Below, in pieces: positions 10,196 to 20,986 of a DNA stretch of 64,000 nucleotides; within the stretch, counting starts at the first letter, position 1, and every line of letters begins with the position of its first letter. The DNA is from Hirundichthys speculiger (taxonomy: Eukaryota; Chordata; Actinopteri; Beloniformes; Exocoetidae): positions 911,501 to 975,500 of the forward strand of contig JAGFBZ010000860.1 of assembly GCA_018398805.1 (NCBI GenBank), written 5' to 3'. The notes below the pieces were generated by a model. That model did not search any database. It was given only the letters and a program-made list of their open reading frames with translations, and was not told where the DNA came from. The translations under genes were made by a program, and so were the position numbers.

Positions 10196-11618
10196 TAATT
10201 CAATTCAATTCAATTCAATTTTATTTGTATAGCGTCTGTTATAATGTCAATTGTCTCTAGGCGCTTTACAGAGACCCAGATCATGACCCCCAAGCAAATA
10301 TCATTAACTAAAAGTATAATATTGAATCCATATCAAGGATAATGGCAGCTAAAAAAAAAATCCCACAGTGGGAGAAAAAACCCTTTAAGCCTAACAGTGA
10401 CAAGGAAAAACCTTGAGCAGGACCTGGATCATATGGGGGGACCTTCCTGATGAAGACCAGCTGGGTAAAGAAAGAAAAAGAGAGGAGACAGGACAGAGAG
10501 AGGATGGAGGACAGAGAGAGGAGAGCACACAAATGACTGAATGAAATGATATAAACAGATGCAGGTAGCAGCACTGAGGTGAGATGGTCAGAGGACTAGA
10601 TCACCGGTCACCATGGCAGCCAGCACCCTGAACACATCTACACACACAGGTGGAGGTAAATGCTGGGATGGACAGAGGATGGAACTGCAAGTCAGCATGA
10701 AACTCAGGAGACTCTGGCCTGCAAACACACAGAAAGAAAAGAGAAAAAAGGAGGGAAAAACGCACAACAAACTACAGGAAAGAAAATGGAGCACAGTTAC
10801 AGTAGCAAGGTGCTCCTGATTAACTATCGAATGAGCTGGAGGAGGAAGAAGGGAGGAGGAAAGGGAAGGAAAGGGAGAAGAATGGTGGAGACACGACTCA
10901 GCAGATCATGTTGGCGTCTCCCTGCAGCGTAGGCCTATAGCAGCATAGCTATGACGAAGCTGTGATTAAGACGAGCTACTCTAGTCTGAGCTCCTACAAC
11001 TATGGCTATAACTATTACCACTAACACACTATTATTTAGACTAACTATAGGCTTTAATGAACAGAAATAGTTTTAAAGATGGAGGTGGTGTCAGCCTCCT
11101 GAACCCAAACTGGTAGCTGGTTCCATAATAAAGGTGCCTGGTAGCAGAAGGCCCGTCCTCCAAATTTACTTTTGGATATTCTAGGAACGACGAGTAATCC
11201 TGCACTCTGAGAGCAGAGAGCTCTATTAGGAGCATAACGTGCTATCAAGTCTTGTAAATAGCGCGGAGCTAGACCATTAAGGGCTTTGTGAAAAGCAGAA
11301 GTTTAAACTCAATTCGAAATTTCACGGGTAGCCAATGGAGGGAGGCTAACGAGGGAGAGACGTGATCTCGCTTATGTATTCCTGTCAGCACCCTCGCTGC
11401 TGCATTCTGGATCAGTTGGAGGCAATTCGGCAAGTTTTTCGGACATCCCGCTAACAATGCATTACAATAATCCAGACTGGAAATGACAAACGCGTGGACC
11501 AATTTTTCAGCATCACCCTGCTCCTAATCTTGGCAATATTTCGGAGATGAAAAAAGGCTGTCTTGCAAACATGATTAATATGCTGCTTAAATGACATATC
11601 CTGATCAAAAATGATTCC
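10196..11618 (-). mobile_element. Rex1/Babar-like LINE, 5'-truncated (copy a)
   Basis: On the plus strand the copy opens with AATTC repeats and AATTTTATTTGTATAGCG, the reverse of a LINE 3' tail. A long 3' UTR then leads to RT-derived coding sequence at 11041-11618 (LDYCNALLAGCP, HWLPVKFRIEFK, in two or more frames). It matches the copy at 14906-17019 almost throughout. The 5' truncation is near 11618, where similarity stops. Confidence 0.85.
11041..11618 (-). pseudogene. LINE reverse transcriptase C-terminal fragment (copy a)
   Basis: This is the thumb and post-RT region of the Rex1-like pol. Visible motifs on the minus strand are FDQDMSFKQHINHVCKTAFFHL (read 11451-11620), LDYCNALLAGCP, LQLIQNAAARVLTG and HWLPVKFRIEF (11269-11502), then SQSAGLLVVPRISKS (11054-11248). 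The pieces lie in different frames: breaks fall near 11505 and 11270. The catalytic YADD motif is absent because the copy is truncated upstream of it. This fragment cannot be functional. Confidence 0.85.
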
Positions 11619-11744
11619 AATGACTATTACCTCTCTTCCCGTGGTTACAGGTAGTTTTCTAACCATCTCACCTGTGGTCATAATTGGGTAACAAACCTGG
11701 TAATAAACCTGTAAAGGAGCCTGTTCCAGAGTAGCCCTGGTCAG

Positions 11745-12314
11745 TAGAGCTGGGCGATACTGGGAATTTTGGTATCGATCCGATACCAAGTAAATACGGG
11801 GCCAGTATCGCCGATACTGATACCGATACTTTTTCATATTAAGCTTAATCTATCATGAAACTGCTGAGCTTTTGGTGTTTTTGTGATTTTTGTCTTTGGA
11901 TTATTTTGTTAAAACCTAGGATAACATTTCGGAAAACTTTACAGGTGACAGCAAAATACATTATTATCACAATTAACAGTTTTGCGTAAATATTGATTGG
12001 AGTTGAATTGTTTTGTTCTTCATGTTTTTTCTAAGTGGGCGGGCCTGGGGGGAGGGGCCAGACTGAGTCTACCTGCATGCTTGTTTGGCTGACACCGCTG
12101 AGCCACGTGATGATGCAATGTCAAAAGACGAGACGAGAGGGGTGGGGGAGGAGGACAGTGACAGCGTGTCATACACAGACTTCAATGAATTCTTAGTGTT
12201 GTGGGTGAGAAAAAAAAAGATTGAGTATCGATCTTTTTACACGAGTATCATTCGATATCAATACCAGCATTGGTATTGATATCATCCATATTTGGATTGA
12301 TCCGCCCACCTCTA
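11745..12314. mobile_element. hAT-like non-autonomous element (TAGAGCTGGGCGATAC ends)
   Basis: Left end TAGAGCTGGGCGATAC and right end GATCCGCCCACCTCTA are inverted repeats of each other with a few mismatches. Flanking octamers CTGGTCAG and CTTGTAAA agree at 5 of 8 positions, so a decayed 8-bp TSD is possible but weak. The interior has a 64-codon open stretch (12085-12279) that could be a transposase N-terminal scrap, but I do not recognise it. Confidence 0.65.
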
Positions 12315-12569
12315 CTTGTAAAATCTTTAAAATCTGAATTTTCTAATAAAACAACCTGCATTTAGTGAAAAGCAGCCAAAAAGGAAATGCGTCCTTTGGA
12401 TAAAATCACTGGTGGTCTTTAATAAATGTGAACTAGTATCCTCATCACAAAAGAAAAAAAATCCAAAACAAAACTGTGCTTAATTTGACTCTTTCACATC
12501 ATCAGATTACCTCAGAATGAATGCTAACTCAGGTGGGATTTTAAAATCCCTCTCACACGTAAGGCCTCC
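12315..12569. other. unassigned stretch
   Basis: AT-rich, no recognised feature. Confidence 0.4.
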
Positions 12570-13180
12570 AGGGCCAAAGTCGGTCTCGGCTTAAAGAGCT
12601 TATAATTCTATATTACTCCAACAGAGCAGTTCATTCTCAGATTGCAGGCTTACTTACAGTTAATAGTTTCCAAAAGCAGAATGGGAAGCAGAGCCGCCGG
12701 TTATCAGGCTCCTCTCTTCTGGAACCAGCTCCCCGCTAGTGTCGCTTCAGGCCTGGACCTCCCATGATGCACTGGGCTCTCTACTCGCTCTGTTGTCTTT
12801 ACTCTTTTAGTATGTACATGCCGTTATCACTTCAACTAACATTGCCTATGAGACAGAAAGGACAACAGACGTGCCTGGATTAACGTCTGCTGGTCTCTCT
12901 CTGGTCACCTCAGACCTGCAGCTGGTCCAGCCTGACAGCTGCCAGTAGCTTCTGCTAATTAGGTCTCGCTCTACTGTTGCCTCGTACTGATGAAAAAAAA
13001 AAAGAAAGGAAAGAAATGCCACGATATGAATTTTTCATTTTTGAATCTGGACCATGTTGGAAACTGGAATGTAATTGCACTGAACTGGATTGTCCTTAAT
13101 TGGACTCGACTGAGCTTGTTTCCTGCACAAAGCGCCTCGAGATGAATTTTGTTGTGAGCTGACTTTATACGGACAAACAG
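12570..13180 (+). mobile_element. LINE 3' fragment related to Rex1/CR1, diverged
   Basis: Plus-strand coding scraps match the C-terminal end of Rex1-like RTs (SQIAGLLTV near 12640, then GYQAPLFWNQLPA near 12700, one frame apart). A 3' UTR follows, ending in ACAAAGCGCCTCGAGATGAA-type sequence near 13120-13140, the hallmark preceding the tail of this LINE group. The terminal tail itself is eroded. Confidence 0.65.
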
Positions 13181-13666
13181 AGGTGGACCGAACGGAAAAT
13201 TGAGAGGTCTGTGGCCGTCCAGCGGGACGACCTGGAGCTCACGGCTAACAGCGCGGGAATGACTGAGGGAGAAGAGATGGACCGTCTCAGAGAGCAGCGA
13301 GCCTTGAATTAAATCCAGCTGAAGATGTTGCTCCTTCAGACAGAAGACAATCTGAATCAACTTTATCTGCCAGGTTTGTGCAAGCAAGCGAGGGATTTGA
13401 TCCCGGCAGGCTTTGTCTCTTAGAGAGAAAAGGAACAATATAAAAGTAAATAAATAAAATAATATAAAAGCTATAGCATTCAAAAAAATATAAATATAAA
13501 CTTGATACAAGACAGAACTGATATTTGGATTTTAGATGAGTTTAATTAAAAAAAAAATAAACAAAAAAGTGATTCTTGAAATGAATTGGCAGCACCGGAT
13601 CTTTATTCATGCTGCCAATGCAAAGTCTATAAATCAATGTTCTGTACTAATGTAAAATATTAAAAT
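13181..13666. other. unassigned stretch
   Basis: No gene recognised. A long minus-strand open stretch over 12971-13510 is AT-driven and resembles nothing I know. Confidence 0.4.
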
Positions 13667-13912
13667 TAGGGCTGGGCAACGATTAAAATTTTTAATCGTG
13701 ATTAATCGCATTATTTCCCTGATTAATCACGATTAATCGCATTGTATACACAAAATCAAATAATGAATTCAAAAGTAGTGTAAAATGCACTTTTATTTAA
13801 ATGTTAGGCTGCCATATGAACTAAAGTGCCATAACATTTGTTGTTCAAACACTTTTAACATCAGCACTGGGCAAGTTAACGTGATAATAAGGCGTTAACT
13901 TGTCCTGCCCTA
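13667..13912. mobile_element. hAT-like MITE, complete, perfect 8-bp TSD
   Basis: The 246-bp element starts TAGGGCTGGGCAACG and ends CTTGTCCTGCCCTA, imperfect inverted repeats. It is bracketed by an exact 8-bp duplication ATTAAAAT at 13659-13666 and 13913-13920. An 8-bp TSD with TAG...CTA ends is characteristic of hAT transposons. The interior has palindromic GATTAATCGCATT words and no coding capacity. Confidence 0.92.
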
Positions 13913-13920
13913 ATTAAAAT

Positions 13921-14759
13921 CAAAAACACCACAATGATGATAAGAATGGGTTTAGTTCCTGAAGTTGGTTCACACTTAGGAGCTTTCCGGAGTGTTTCTC
14001 ATTCAGTTACAATCACACAGTCATGCGTCTCTTATTATTATATTCACATGCAGGACATTGCGTTGCGTTCATGATCCCACGCTGACGTTACTGGAGAAAA
14101 TACAGGTTCCTGTGTGTCGCCCAGGGACACCTTAACTTGTGGGACAGTTTATTTTCAATCCTGTGACTGGAAGATGGCGGCTCTTCGATCTCAGGGCTGC
14201 TCGCTGGAACAGCAGGAAGTCAGAGAAGAGCTTTGGAGGGGACAAGAAATGAGCTGCTTGCAGGAGAGGAGAGGCCGGAGCTCGTATTCACCCGACTTTT
14301 CTCTGCCATGTTGCCAGTAGATCTCAATCACAGTCGTTGCACACTTTGCTTGAAAAAAAAAAAAAGATGCAGTTTTATTTTACTCATACTTCAGCTTGGT
14401 AACATGCAGGAACACTGGAGCAGGAATGTTTGAAGACTTAATAAATGGAAATGTGAGTTCCTTGTATTTATACCAACCGACTTGTCTTTTTCTTGTATTA
14501 AATCAAAAATAGGGTCAGGTCAGCATGACCTGTTTGTTGAGTGATATTAATATCCAATGTGGGATGTTGCTCAGGCGTCATTGCATCATTTTTGGGACAC
14601 AAAGCTGTCGGAAAAATTAGCTCAGGGCTCAAAGTATTGATAAACAGTGTTGCTCTGCTCATTGTCTTGTGCTGACAACGGCTGTCTGTGCTGTATGTGA
14701 GTTACCATCTCTGCTTGTATGCAAATGGAGATTAAATCCACTTGCACCTCTGTCCGATT
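13921..14759. other. unassigned stretch
   Basis: No repeat or gene recognised. A short A-run lies near 14354. Confidence 0.4.
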
Positions 14760-15354
14760 GTCTGGTGCACATGTGTCAAACACAAGACCCGCGATCCAAA
14801 TGTGGCCCGCCACGTCATTTTATGTGGCCCTCGAGAGCTTGGGCATTATTGGCTTAGATTTTAAACCAATATTTTAAGACTTAAAATAAGCTTATACCAC
14901 TTTAATTCATTTCAATTAAATTTTATTTGTATAGCGTCTGTTACAATGTCAATTGTCTCTAGGCGCTTTACAGAGACCCAGAGCATGACCCCCGAGCAAA
15001 TATCATAAACTAAAATTATAATATTAAATCCAATCAATGATAATGGCAGGTAAAAAACTCCCACAGAGACTCCCATATGATCCAGGACCTGGATCATATG
15101 GGGGGACCTTCCTGCCGAAGGCCAGCCGGGTAAAGAAAGAAAAGAGAGGAGAGACAGGACAGAGAGAGGATGGAGGACAGAGAGAGGAGGGCACAGAAAT
15201 GACTAAATATAATGACCATATAAACATAAACATAAACAAATGGAGGTAGCAGCACTGGGATGAGATGGCCAGGGGACCAGGTCGCCAATCACCACGCCAG
15301 TCAGCACCCCAAACACAAGTGGAGGAGAACCCCGGGATGACCAGAAGATGGAAC

Positions 15355-15780
15355 TGTCATGGCCTGGGTCGGCCATGGCAGCCCTGTGTGTGTCTGTCTG
15401 TGTCTGTCAAGTTGGCGTCTCTACCTGTCTTTAGTGGTTCCTGTTTTACTTTGAGAGGTCTCTCTCGTCTTCACTGTTTTCTGCTTTGCTTCCTTCTTCT
15501 CGTTACCCTGATTCCCTGCACCTGCCTCTCGTTTGATCCCTTCTGTATTTAAGTCTTGTCATTTTCCTCTGTCCTCCGTAGGTCCATTAGTGGTGTAATG
15601 TGTGTTGCAGTCCTGCCTGTTTCCCTCTCGTCATCCTTCTGGATTAAGATAAAATTTGGATTTTTCATTTTGGAATTTTGTATTTTGAATTCTGGACTTT
15701 GTGTTTTTGTGGTAATAAAACCCTTTGCCTTTTGAGATCTCCTGCTCCTGGGTCCTTCCTCAGCCACTGCAACCATGACA
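15355..15780 (+). mobile_element. solo LTR with perfect 5-bp TSD
   Basis: A 426-bp segment starts TGTCATGG and ends CCATGACA, a perfect inverted repeat of TG...CA type. It is flanked by GGAAC on both sides (15350-15354 and 15781-15785). Inside are a TATTTAA box (15546-15552) and AATAAA (15714-15719) in plus orientation. LINE copy a lacks the insertion and reads continuously here (GGATGGAACTGCAAGTCAGC near 10680), which confirms the boundaries. An internal region is missing, consistent with LTR-LTR recombination. Confidence 0.95.
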
Positions 15781-16149
15781 GGAACTGCAAGTCAGCATGA
15801 AAACCAGAAAACTCTGGCCTGCAAATACACAGAAAAAAAAGGGGGGCAAAACAGCACAATAAACCACAGGAAAGCAAAGAAAATGGAGCACAGCTACAGT
15901 AACAAGGTGCTCCCAAGTAATTATGAATGAGCTGGAGGAGAAAGAAGGGAGGAAGAAAGGGAAGGAAAAGAAGAAAAGCAATGGAGACACCACTCAGCAG
16001 ATCATGCTGGTGTCCCCCTGCAGCGTAGGCCTATAGCAGCATAACTATGACGAAGCTGTGATTAAGACGAGCTACTCAAGTCTTACTTTTACAAACTATA
16101 GTTATAACTATTAGCCCCTACACACTATTATTTAGACTAACTGTAGGCT

Positions 16150-17019
16150 TTAATGAACAGAAATTTTAGTTTTAAAAATTGAGGTGGTATCAGCCTCCTT
16201 AACCCAAACTGGTAGCTGGTTCCATAAAAAAGGTGCCTGGTAGCAGAAGGCCCGTCCTCCAAACCTACTTTTAGATATTCTAGGAACGACGAGTAATCCT
16301 GCACTCTGAGAGCGGAGAGCTCTATTAGGAGCATAACATGCTATCAAGTCTTGTAAATAGCGCGGAGCTAGGCCATTAAGGGCCTTATATGAGAGAAGCA
16401 GAATTTTAAACTCAATTTGAAATTTCACGGGAAGCCAATGGAGGGAGGCTAACACAGGAGAGATGTGATCTCGCTTACGGATTCCTGTCAGCACCCTCGC
16501 TGCTGCGTTCTGGATCAGTTGGAGGCTATTTAGCGAGCTTTTCGGACATCCTGCTAACAAAGCATTACAATAATCCAGTCTAAAACTGACAAACGCGTGG
16601 ATTAATTTTTCAGCATCACCCTGGGAGAGGATGCTCCTAATCTTGGCAATATTTCGGAGATGAAAAAAGGCTGTCTTGCAAACCTGATTAATATGCTGCT
16701 TAAATGACATATCCTGATCAAAAATGACTCCAAGGTTTTTTACAGCTGTGCTGGAAGCCAGCGTAAATCCAGTCAATCCATTCCTCAGGTGTTTGGGACC
16801 AAAGACAATAACCTCTGTTTTATCCGAATTTTGAAGCAAAAAGTTAGAGGACATCCAGGACTTAATGTCAATAAGACACCCTTGAAGTTTAGCCAATGGT
16901 TTTGTTTCCTCTGGTTTCATAGATAAGAACAGCTGCGTATCATCAGCGTAGCAATGAAAGTTTATGCCATGGCTCTGGATAATTTTTTCCAAGGGCAGCA
17001 TGTATAAAGTGAAAAGATG
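16150..17019 (-). pseudogene. Rex1-like LINE reverse transcriptase, C-terminal half
   Basis: This is the best preserved coding piece in the window: 289 codons without a stop, within a 317-codon open frame (16150-17103). It contains the catalytic YADD box (16939-16950, in NFHCYADDTQLF), then QNSDKTEVIVFG, LGVIFDQDMSFKQHI, TAFFHLRNIAKIRS, LDYCNALLAGCP, LQLIQNAAARVLTG, HWLPVKFQIEFK, SYKALNGLAPRYLQDL and LWNQLPVWV. These are the hallmark thumb and C-terminal motifs of Rex1/CR1-clade pol. The endonuclease and the N-terminal RT motifs are missing through 5' truncation. Residues 1-28 of the open frame come from the flanking hAT element read antisense, not from the LINE. Its intact frame suggests a fairly recent insertion. 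Confidence 0.93.
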
Positions 17020-17160
17020 CTTTAAAGTGCATATTGACAAAAAACTACATCTCTCATCATGCATTTCATTGTTACCCACAACGATAACGGTAGCTTTGAG
17101 CAAGACAATTTTTCAGAACTGATGGACTTCAGATAAAAACCTTTACAAACTAACCCCAAC

Positions 17161-17390
17161 ATGTCCAAGAAAAGAAAAATTGATTCACTAGGAAGGCAGT
17201 TTCATGAATGATGGGGAAACAATTACAAGTTTGTATCTCAAGGTGAAATAACAGTGTGTCTTTTGTGTTATGAAGCAGGTGTCAGTCGTGAAAGAGTTTA
17301 ATCTACATAGGCATTTTGACAGTAAACACAGAGCTAAGTATGCTAAATGTAGATTACAAAAAAAAACAAAGAATTGCCATTTCTGAAACC
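17161..17390 (+). pseudogene. BED-type zinc finger fragment of a hAT transposase (copy 1)
   Basis: The plus strand reads MSKKRKIDSLGRQF, then after a stop and frame change, FVSQGEITVCLLCYEA and a piece resembling LHRHFDSKHRAKYA. The C-x2-C followed by H-x3/4-H arrangement is that of a BED finger, used by hAT transposases to bind their ends. At least two frame breaks are present. The catalytic RNase H-like domain and the dimerisation domain are absent. Confidence 0.65.
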
Positions 17391-17632
17391 AAGGTAATGG
17401 ATACTCTTACAACCACAAACCCTGGGTTTAATATAATAATGACTTAAATATTTGAAACTTGAATACATAATAAATACAAAAAACATTATTTAACAATATA
17501 ATAAGCTGTAGTTTAATTTATTTTGATCTTCATTTCATTTTGTTACATTCATGCTGTTAATCTGGCCCTTTGAACCACCATGATGCTGATGTGGCCCTCA
17601 GTGAAAATGAGTCTGACACCCCTGGTCTAGTG

Positions 17633-18512
17633 CTTTTTAAAGTGTTGTACAACTGCCTCACTAGAACCTCAATCAATTATTGGTAAACTAATATGCACAA
17701 CAACGCTTTTCTTCACTGAGTTTTGGGGGTTTGTACATAAAAATGTTCAATAGACAAGGTTGCAAACACGTCAAATTACATTTGAAAAACAGGATAGAAG
17801 GAATGAACAAAGGATGAGTGAAAACTGCATGACCTCTCTGGATCAATATATTATATATTTCTGAGTTCACACAAAGCTTTAAACCATTTCTCCTTTTTTC
17901 GTTACAGTGTTCGTCTACAGTGTGCTTTATGACGAGTGCATTTATTGCGCCTGTTCTCTTTCCAACATCACAGCATTCGTAATGATAATATTTCATTTTC
18001 CAGCTTCACGATCAAAGCAGATCCAGATGTGACACAGAAATATGCCTCATAATTTACCTTTACTTAAGCTATGAGATGCAGAAAAACAACTTTGCAGAAC
18101 ACTGCGGCGAGAAAAAAAGCGAAGAGGCAAAAACAAAAGTTAAAATATTCGGTAATAAATATGTCGTTGAGCGGCGGTGCGCTGCTGAAAGCTGCACGCT
18201 AACGAACCCATGGGGGGAGGAGGATGGATGAAAAATGATTTAGTGCAGACGTTCATTCAACAGGAGCCTCGCTGAGCTGATTGTTCCATTCATTACAGAG
18301 ATGAGGAAGGGAACGTCGTTATCAGCGTCACCGCACTGATTCCTCGTATCTGTTTCAATAATGAACTTCTCACTGTAATCAAAACAGAACAAAAAGGTGC
18401 GTTTGCCAAAGTGAAACCTTGTGAAGGAAAATTAATAAATGGGGCAGCAAGATTCAAACGTGTTTATTTTTTATTAGATGGGCATCTGTGTCGGTCATCC
18501 AGAGTACAATTA
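17633..18512. other. unassigned stretch
   Basis: No recognised gene or repeat. A 102-codon minus frame (17688-17996) shows no known domain. Confidence 0.4.
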
Positions 18513-19006
18513 GGGCCCGATCTTCCACCAAACCTCCTAAAGCCGCTATTTAGGGATAGCGGGTAGCGGGAGGGGCGTTCCCCTGCAAAGAACCCAATCT
18601 TCCACCTCCCTAAACCCGCTATCCCACCTGCGCTAACCGCTTTATGCATAGGTGTGATTAGGGCGTTCCACCTATTAAATCAATCAGTGCGTCAGTAGCC
18701 ATTGCCTTAAGAGCAGGTAGCGGGAATGATTTCCACGCATGAATAATAGCGGCTAGTGGGTGGTCGGACCATCCACTAGCCGCTATCCTAAACCCACGAT
18801 CGCAAGATACTGAGTTTGTGGAATGCGCAAAAGACACGCCCATTGCCACACCTACAATGTGAGTAATGGAGTCGGCATAGCGGGTAGCGGTGTTAGGGAA
18901 GTGGAAGATTGCATTAGCGGTTAGTGGAGGTTCCTAAACCCACAATTTGCGGGTAGCGGGTAGTAGGTAGCAGCTAGTAGCTAGCAGGAAGTGTACGATC
19001 GGGGCC
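18513..19006 (-). mobile_element. non-autonomous DNA element, GCGGGTAGC family (copy C, internally deleted)
   Basis: Starts GGGCCCGATC and ends GTACGATCGGGGCC, so both termini are present, in inverted orientation relative to the copies at 7274 and 41032. At 494 bp it lacks the central part (the CAGTGCAGAGGAGG region) found in those copies. CCGCTA/TAGCGG words are dense near both ends. Confidence 0.8.
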
Positions 19007-19014
19007 GAAGTGTA

Positions 19015-19155
19015 TCCATCCGTTATACACACCTATTTAATCCCATGTAGGGTCATGAAGGTCTGCTGGAGCCGATCCCAGCCCTCTCCTAGCAGGAGTC
19101 CACCCTGGACACCCTGGACAGGTGGTCAGTTCCATCACAGGGCCACATGTACACG
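19015..19155 (+). repeat. dispersed teleost repeat (CACCCTGGACAGGTGG type)
   Basis: Contains TTTAATCCCATGTAGGGTCATGA and CACCCTGGACAGGTGGTCAGT, a common fish dispersed repeat that often sits beside ATGG arrays. A reverse-oriented relative is at 19925-20021. Confidence 0.6.
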
Positions 19156-19919
19156 AACATATTACTTTTACATCCACTTAAAGGCCTGTATGGACACAGT
19201 GACATCTTTTAGATCTGAGGATGATGCTGTGGGTGGCTGCAGATCAGGAGGTAGAGCAGGACGCCCTTCTGCTGGAAGCTTTTGCGATTTGATCCGCTGA
19301 CTTAAGAGGGTGATTAGCAGCTAGGTGCTGCTGATCAAATTCACTTCATGAACTAATCATCAGCAATTGTCAGCGCCTCTATAACGGCAGAGGTGCTCCC
19401 GACAGCATCACAATTGCAATCAACCCGGTGGCTTCATTGTGTGGGGACGTGTGTTAACGCGGGGGAAAACGACATCAACAATCATCTCAGAGAAGCAATT
19501 GTTGCCGCTCATCAGTTTGTTATAAGGCCACTTCCAAATGATGTGGGGTCCACCATCCTGACGCAAGAGAGATTATTCATGCGTGGAAAACATTCATCTT
19601 CACAGCAAGTTCATCTGAAGGTCAGACCATGGACTGCTCAGAGAAACAGGCTTCCACCTGCATGATTATTGTTAAAGTTTAGTTAGAAAGAATAAAATGC
19701 ACAATTAGTTTGGAGCCGAGAAACTTTTGTAATAAGAAAATGACTGCTTGTGTTTGCAGATGTTCATGCAGAGATGGGTATTGTTAGGATTATTTCTCAT
19801 GACCAGTATCGATACCACTGCTGTTTAGTCGTATCAGAACTTCTCAGACTGAAAGGAAAACAAAAAGACATTTTATGTAAATATGTGACAAATGTAAACA
19901 GTTTTCAATAATCCTTTCT
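19156..19919. other. unassigned stretch
   Basis: No gene recognised. 19393-19665 is open for 90 codons on the plus strand without a known motif. 19775-19850 (GGGTATTG ... CAGTATCGATACCA) resembles one end of a hAT-like MITE. Confidence 0.35.
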
Positions 19920-19924
19920 TGCCC

Positions 19925-20021
19925 TGGACTTGACATGAACAGGAGACCAGTCCAGGATCACGAGGGTCTGCTGGGATGGACTACAGCAGACCCCGGTGAC
20001 CCTACATAGGATTAAACAGGT
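19925..20021 (-). repeat. dispersed teleost repeat, reverse copy leading into the ATGG array
   Basis: The reverse complement of this segment (TTTAATCCTATGTAGGGTCACC) matches 19040-19070. The family's end grades directly into the ATGG tetranucleotide array, so the array probably grew from the element's tail. Confidence 0.6.
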
Positions 20022-20986
20022 ATGGATGGATGGACGGATGAATGGATGGATAGATGGACAGATGGATGGATGGATGGTTACATGGATGGATGGACGGATG
20101 TATGGATGTATAGATGGATGGATGGATGATCGATGGATCGATGGATGGACAGATAGATGGTTGGATGTACATATGGATGGATGGACAGATGGATGAATGG
20201 ATGGATGATAGATGGAAAGATGGATGGATGGATGGATGGACAGATGAATGGATGGAAGGATGGATGGATGGTTACATGGACGGATGGACGGATGTATGGA
20301 TCTATAGATGGATGGATGGATGATCGATGGATCGATGTATGGATGGTTGGATGGACATATGGATGGATGGACAGATGGATGAATGGATGGATGATAGATG
20401 GAAAGATGGATGGATGGATGGATGGATTGATGGATGGACAGACAGATGGATGGTTGGATGGATGGACGGATGATGGATGAATGGATGGATGGACAGATGG
20501 TTGGATTGATGGAAGGATGGATGGATGGAGGGATGGACAGATGGATGGATGGATGGACGGATGGACAGATGAATGGTTGGATGTATGGATGGACGGATGG
20601 TCGGATGGTTGGATGGACGGATGGATGGATGGATGGACATATGGATGGATGGATGGATGGATGGACAGATAGATGGACAGATGAATGGATGGATGGATGG
20701 ATGGATGGATGGATGGACAGATGGATGGATGGTCGGATGGATGGATGGACAGACAGATGGATGGTTTGATGGATGGATGGAAGGCCAGATGGATGAATGA
20801 ATGGATAGATGGATCAATGGATGGGTGGATAGATGGACAGATGGATGGATGGATGGATGAACAGATGGATGGATGAATGGATGGAAGGCCAGATGGATGA
20901 ATGAATGGATGGATGAATGGATAGATGGATCAATGGATGGGTGGATGGATGGACAGATGGATGGATGGATGATGGATGGATAGATA
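20022..20986. repeat. ATGG/GGAT tetranucleotide array, about 965 bp
   Basis: Imperfect ATGG repeats with ACAG, ACGG, TTGG and GATCGATGG variants. Two adjacent blocks starting at 20076 and 20270 (both at GGTTACATGG) share the same order of variants, a ~194-bp higher-order repeat. A second duplication offset by 104 bp starts at AAGGCCAGAT (20781 and 20885). The long open frames here (up to 239 codons) are an effect of the repeat. Confidence 0.97.

Larger units (their letters stand above)
14906..17019 (-). mobile_element. Rex1/Babar-like LINE (copy b), inside the hAT element
   Basis: Its 3' end lies at 14906 (reverse of ...GCTATACAAATAAAATTTAATTG) and its 5' truncation at 17019. CTTTAA occurs on both sides (14900-14905 and 17020-17025), a short target-site duplication confirmed by the uninterrupted sister copy (CACTTTAAAACAC near 34155). 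It carries a 3' UTR and an RT C-terminal half, and is itself interrupted by a solo LTR at 15355-15780. Confidence 0.92.
14768..17624 (+). mobile_element. hAT element with BED-finger scrap (copy 1), split by a LINE
   Basis: Ends CACATGTGTCAAACAC (left) and TCTGACACCCCTG (right) are inverted repeats. Flanking octamers GTCTGGTG (14760-14767) and GTCTAGTG (17625-17632) match at 7 of 8 positions, a near-intact hAT TSD. The left arm (14768-14905) and right arm (17020-17624) are joined in the sister copy at 34056-35351. The LINE at 14906-17019 therefore entered later. Confidence 0.9.

Noticed and set aside
12971..13510. 179-codon minus-strand frame with hydrophobic stretches
   Set aside because: AT-rich chance frame overlapping a LINE 3' end; the hydrophobic part is translated from A/T-rich tracts.
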